Below are positions 6,251-9,050 of a stretch of DNA of 9,050 nucleotides, one piece after another. Source of the stretch: Soehngenia sp035406565 (GTDB lineage Bacteria > Bacillota > Clostridia > Tissierellales > Tissierellaceae); contig DAONLG010000064.1 of the NCBI GenBank assembly GCA_035406565.1, positions 1 to 9,050 of the forward strand. Reading direction: 5' to 3'. The notes beneath the pieces are model-generated. The model did not search any database and was not told where the DNA came from. It saw nothing but the letters and a program-made list of their open reading frames with translations. Made by a program: the position numbers and the translations under genes. Position 1 is the stretch's first letter, and every line of letters begins with the position of its first letter.

Positions 6251-7783
6251 CTAATGTTTAAAATGCCTGATCCCTGTAAATACCAATGCAATATTATTTT
6301 TATCAGCTTCTTGTATTACTTCTTTATCTCTAATTGAGCCACCTGGTTCGATTATGGCTGTTATCCCATGTTGAGCTAACAATTTTATTGAGTCGTCGAA
6401 TGGAAAAAATCCATCTGAAGCTAAAACAGAATTTTCAGTATTGCCTTTTGCTTTTTTCAAAGCAGATTCAACTGCAAAATATCTATTGACATCTCCGAGT
6501 CCAATTCCAAGAGATGTCTTGTCTTTTGCTAGTACAACTCCATTTGAATTTATGTATTTGGAAATTATCCATGCAAAATTCATATCTTCAAGTTCTCCTG
6601 GGGTTGGTTTCCTTTTACTCACCACTTCAAATTTGCCATTAATAAGCAAATTGTCTTTTTCTTGATATAAAAGCCCTCCATTTATTGCTTTGAAAGTCAT
6701 TTTGTCTTTCTTAAATTCATTTAATTTATCTATTTCTAATAACCTGATGTTTTTCTTTTTTTGTAATATTTCAAGTGCTTTTGAAGTAAATGAAGGTGCA
6801 AGTATTATCTCTAAAAAAATCTCTGATAGTTTACTGGCTAGCTTTTCGTCTACTTCTTTATTTAAACCGACTATACCTCCGAATATTGACTCAGTATCTG
6901 CGTTATATGCGTTTAAATAAGCTGTATAGATATCGTGAGATGAACTAATTCCGCAAGGGTTGCCATGTTTTATAGCCACAGCTGTGGGTTCGTTAAACTC
7001 AGTTAGTAATTCCAATAAAGCATTCACATCAAATATGTTGTTATACGACATCTCTTTGCCATGAAGTTTCTTAGAGTTTATTGCATTTGGTGTATTTTGT
7101 ATGCTTTTCTCATATAGAGCCGCTTTTTGATGTGGATTTTCTCCATATCGAAGATCGCTATTTTTCTTATAGCCTATTGTGAGATGTTTAGGAAATAATG
7201 TAGAATTTGTGCTATTAAAATAATCCGAAACTAAACTGTCATAATATGCTGTGTATGAATATGCTTTCCCTGCAAGTATTTTTCTAGTCTCTAATGTCGT
7301 GTCCCCAAATCTTGCTATCTCATCAATAACAGTATTATAGTCTTCGTTGTCAAATATTACTGTTACAAATTTAAAATTCTTACTCGCAGCTCTAAGCATT
7401 GAAGGGCCACCTATATCTATGTTTTCAATGACCTCTCCTTCAGATATGGCTTCTTTTTTTATCGTTTCTTCGAATGGGTAAAAATTATTAACGACCATGT
7501 CTATTGTGCATAATCCGTATTCATTTACTGTTTCCAAGTCCTTTTCATTGTCTCTTCTATATAAGATGCCTCCGTGTAAAATTGGGTTTAAAGTCTTTAC
7601 TCTTCCATCCAAAATTTCGGGAAATTTAGTTATTTCATTTATTTCAATGACGGGTATACCTGCTTTTTTAAGTTCTTTGTATGTTCCTCCGGTGGATATT
7701 ATTTCCCAGCCTAATTCTATTAACTTTTCTGAAAATTTAACAATCCCTTGTTTATCATATACGCTTATCAATGCTCTTTTCAT
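6251..7783 (-). CDS. purH: Bifunctional AICAR formyltransferase/IMP cyclohydrolase
   Basis: Last two steps of IMP synthesis: formyl transfer from 10-formyl-THF to AICAR, then ring closure. The 510 residues are full length. The N-terminal cyclohydrolase (MGS-like) domain shows ISVYDKQG (6-13), STGGT (30-34), FPEILDGRVKTL (54-65) and NIDIGGPSMLRAASKN (121-136). The C-terminal transferase domain shows LRYGENPHQ (211-219), the catalytic Lys272-His273 in IKHGNPCGIS (271-280), ASDGFFPF (455-462), and the terminal GITAIIEPGGSIRD and FTGIRHFKH. Two departures are visible: KTLN instead of the common KTLH at 63-66, and GLGDVNR (428-434) where GxGQxxR is usual. The clostridial-style VNR wording suggests the lineage. 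AAAGGAGG lies 6 nt before the ATG and inside purN; the 29-nt overlap with purN implies coupled translation. Confidence 0.97.
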   Translation of the reverse strand: MKRALISVYDKQGIVKFSEKLIELGWEIISTGGTYKELKKAGIPVIEINEITKFPEILDGRVKTLNPILHGGILYRRDNEKDLETVNEYGLCTIDMVVNNFYPFEETIKKEAISEGEVIENIDIGGPSMLRAASKNFKFVTVIFDNEDYNTVIDEIARFGDTTLETRKILAGKAYSYTAYYDSLVSDYFNSTNSTLFPKHLTIGYKKNSDLRYGENPHQKAALYEKSIQNTPNAINSKKLHGKEMSYNNIFDVNALLELLTEFNEPTAVAIKHGNPCGISSSHDIYTAYLNAYNADTESIFGGIVGLNKEVDEKLASKLSEIFLEIILAPSFTSKALEILQKKKNIRLLEIDKLNEFKKDKMTFKAINGGLLYQEKDNLLINGKFEVVSKRKPTPGELEDMNFAWIISKYINSNGVVLAKDKTSLGIGLGDVNRYFAVESALKKAKGNTENSVLASDGFFPFDDSIKLLAQHGITAIIEPGGSIRDKEVIQEADKNNIALVFTGIRHFKH

Positions 7784-8411
7784 CTTTGCCTCCTTTTTTT
7801 ATAACTCTTCTGCCAATTACTTCCAACTCATCATCACAAAGCTTTTTAAGTGACGATACTAATATTTCATGTTCAATTGCTAATACTTTTTGCTGCAAAC
7901 TTTTTGCTGTGTCAAAATCATCAACATCCACTGCTCTTTGCTCAATAATTGGACCCGTATCAGCATTTTCATCAACAAAGTGAACAGTAGCGCCCGTTAC
8001 TTTAACCCCGTATTCGATCGCTTTTTCATGCACTTTTATGCCATAGTACCCTTTCCCGCAAAAGCTCGGAATTAGTGAGGGATGAATGTTTATAATCCTA
8101 TTTTTATACTGCATCACCAAATCTTTAGAGAGTATTTTTAAGAAACCTGCCAAAACTACAAAATCTATCTCTTCTTTTTTGAATATCTCTAATAATTTCT
8201 CACTATATTCTTCGTCAGTTAAATTTTTTGCACTTAAAAACATATTTTTAATCCCATGTTTTTCAGCTCTAAAAAGGCCATAAGCATCTTTATTGTTTGA
8301 TATTACAATTTTAATCTCTGCATTTACTTTCTTCTGTGAAATAGCGTCGATTATCGCTTGTAAGTTTGTACCCGAGCCAGATATTAATACAGCTATTTTT
8401 TTTACAGGCAT
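7755..8411 (-). CDS. purN: Phosphoribosylglycinamide formyltransferase (GAR transformylase)
   Basis: Third purine step: transfers formyl from 10-formyl-THF to GAR. The 218 residues fit the folate-dependent PurN family (about 190-215). Visible features are the phosphate-binding start IAVLISGSGTNLQAI (6-20), VVLAGFLKIL (85-94), NIHPSLIPSF (108-117) with catalytic Asn108 and His110, and HFVDENADTGPII (144-156) with catalytic Asp151 (equivalent to E. coli Asn106, His108, Asp144). SFCGKGYYG at 116-124 is a wording I associate with clostridial PurN. The tail (about 195-218) is lysine-rich and doubles as the purH ribosome binding and start region. The start ATG overlaps the end of purM by 10 nt; the nearest Shine-Dalgarno-like stretch is GAGGGG, 9 nt upstream. 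A palindrome covers this start. Confidence 0.96.
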   Translation of the reverse strand: MPVKKIAVLISGSGTNLQAIIDAISQKKVNAEIKIVISNNKDAYGLFRAEKHGIKNMFLSAKNLTDEEYSEKLLEIFKKEEIDFVVLAGFLKILSKDLVMQYKNRIINIHPSLIPSFCGKGYYGIKVHEKAIEYGVKVTGATVHFVDENADTGPIIEQRAVDVDDFDTAKSLQQKVLAIEHEILVSSLKKLCDDELEVIGRRVIKKGGKDEKSIDKRI

Positions 8412-9050
8412 AGATCTATGCCCCTCTCTCCTTCTATGATTTCACCGACTACATATATTTTTTCGCTCCTTGATTTATAAAGCGATATTATCTCAGATGC
8501 TGCTTCTTTATCTAAAACCATCACTAAGCCAATTCCCATATTAAAAGTCCTGTACATTTCTTTATTATCAATTTCCCCAAGTTTTTGTATATACTGAAAT
8601 ACTGCTGGTGTGTCAAATTCACTCATATCTACAGCAGCTCTTAACCCATCTTTTAACATCCTTGGGATATTTTCATAGAAACCGCCGCCAGTTATATGGC
8701 TCATTGCTTTTATTTCATAACTTTTTAGCAAATCCAATACTTCTTTTACATATATTCTAGTTGGTGTCAGCAGCTCTTCGCCTAATGTTTTTCCGAATTC
8801 TTCTATATGATCATCGACTTTATATTTGTTGTCTTCGAAAAATAATTTTCTGATAAGAGAAAACCCGTTGCTGTGTACACCCGATGAAGGTAGTCCTAAA
8901 ATAATATCCCCTGGTTTGATTTTCTCTCCTGTAATTATTTTTTGTTTATCTACTACTCCAACACAGAATCCAGCTATGTCATATTCACCTTCTGAATAGA
9001 AGCCCGGCATTTCAGCTGTTTCTCCACCTATTAATGCACAAGTGCTATCT
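8402..9050 (-). CDS. purM: Phosphoribosylformylglycinamidine cyclo-ligase (AIR synthetase), N-terminus beyond right edge
   Basis: Fifth step of purine synthesis: FGAM plus ATP gives AIR. The window holds the last 215 residues of a protein usually about 340-350 long; the frame is open to the right edge, so the real start is outside. Visible signatures are IGGETAEMPGFYSEGEYDIA (residues 7-26 of the fragment), LGLPSSGVHSNGFSLIRK (51-68), HITGGGFYENIPRML (118-132) and FNMGIGLVMVL (169-179), all typical of the C-terminal PurM/AIRS domain. An internal ATG at 9010 (in AEMPGFY) is not a start because the conserved GGETAE precedes it in frame. The stop at 8402 lies inside purN, giving a 10-nt overlap. 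The gene order purM-purN-purH-purD is the usual Firmicutes arrangement. Confidence 0.97.
   Translation of the reverse strand, partial: DSTCALIGGETAEMPGFYSEGEYDIAGFCVGVVDKQKIITGEKIKPGDIILGLPSSGVHSNGFSLIRKLFFEDNKYKVDDHIEEFGKTLGEELLTPTRIYVKEVLDLLKSYEIKAMSHITGGGFYENIPRMLKDGLRAAVDMSEFDTPAVFQYIQKLGEIDNKEMYRTFNMGIGLVMVLDKEAASEIISLYKSRSEKIYVVGEIIEGERGIDLCL
8407..8422 (-). promoter_or_regulatory. Palindrome over the purN start codon
   Basis: GGCATAGATCTATGCC is a perfect 16-bp palindrome. In mRNA it can fold as GGCAUA-GAUC-UAUGCC, a 6-bp stem with a 4-nt loop that pairs the purN AUG and takes up the last G residues of its Shine-Dalgarno-like GAGGGG. It also encodes the last residues of PurM, so ribosomes finishing purM would open it. 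A role in translational coupling is inferred. Confidence 0.5.

Noticed and set aside
6241..6291. Upstream ATG extending purD by 17 residues
   Set aside because: It lies inside purH, has no ribosome binding site and does not fit the PurD N-terminus, whereas the ATG at 6240 has AGGAGGTG directly before it and gives MKVLVVGSGGREHA.
7755..7800. A7 run at the purN end (ATA AAA AAA GGA) as a programmed frameshift fusing PurN to PurH
   Set aside because: A -1 shift would not enter the purH frame, which is +1 relative to purN, and purH has its own good ribosome binding site and ATG.

Overview
The window looks like chromosomal DNA from a low-GC, AT-rich Gram-positive bacterium, most likely an anaerobe of the Clostridia or Tissierellia. 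The reasons are strong AGGAGG-type ribosome binding sites, use of TTG and GTG starts, a YerC-type TrpR-like regulator, a formate-tetrahydrofolate ligase, and clostridial-looking PurN and PurH sequences. Genus-level placement is inference and cannot be settled from this piece. Every supported gene lies on the minus strand, so the biological reading direction is from the right edge to the left edge.

Right part (9050 down to 4981) is the 3' half of a de novo purine operon: purM (cut by the right edge), purN, purH and purD. The genes overlap or almost touch: purM/purN overlap by 10 nt, purN/purH by 29 nt, and purH/purD are 10 nt apart. A perfect 16-bp palindrome sits exactly over the purN start codon and suggests translational coupling to purM. 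After an 80-nt gap that contains a likely extended -10 promoter and a perfect 18-bp palindrome comes fhs (4900 to 3230). Its product makes the 10-formyl-tetrahydrofolate that the purine formyltransferase steps (PurN, PurH) consume, so the whole block is functionally coherent. fhs ends in a clear rho-independent terminator.

Middle part: a small yerC-type regulator gene (3142 to 2834) with its own short promoter region and a strong terminator at about 2701-2740.

Left part: after a mostly non-coding, AT-rich stretch holding a textbook sigma-A promoter (TTGACA, 17-nt spacer, TAAAAT) comes a 633-residue glutamine synthetase with an unusual C-terminal extension of about 190 residues (2494 to 593). 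Only 27 nt further on starts a membrane-anchored protein resembling glycoside-hydrolase TIM-barrel proteins, cut by the left edge (565 to 1).

No mobile element, CRISPR array, tRNA or rRNA was seen. Most of the window is ordinary metabolism. The items most worth a second look are the two palindromes, the fhs initiation region, the extended glutamine synthetase and its uncharacterised membrane-anchored partner.
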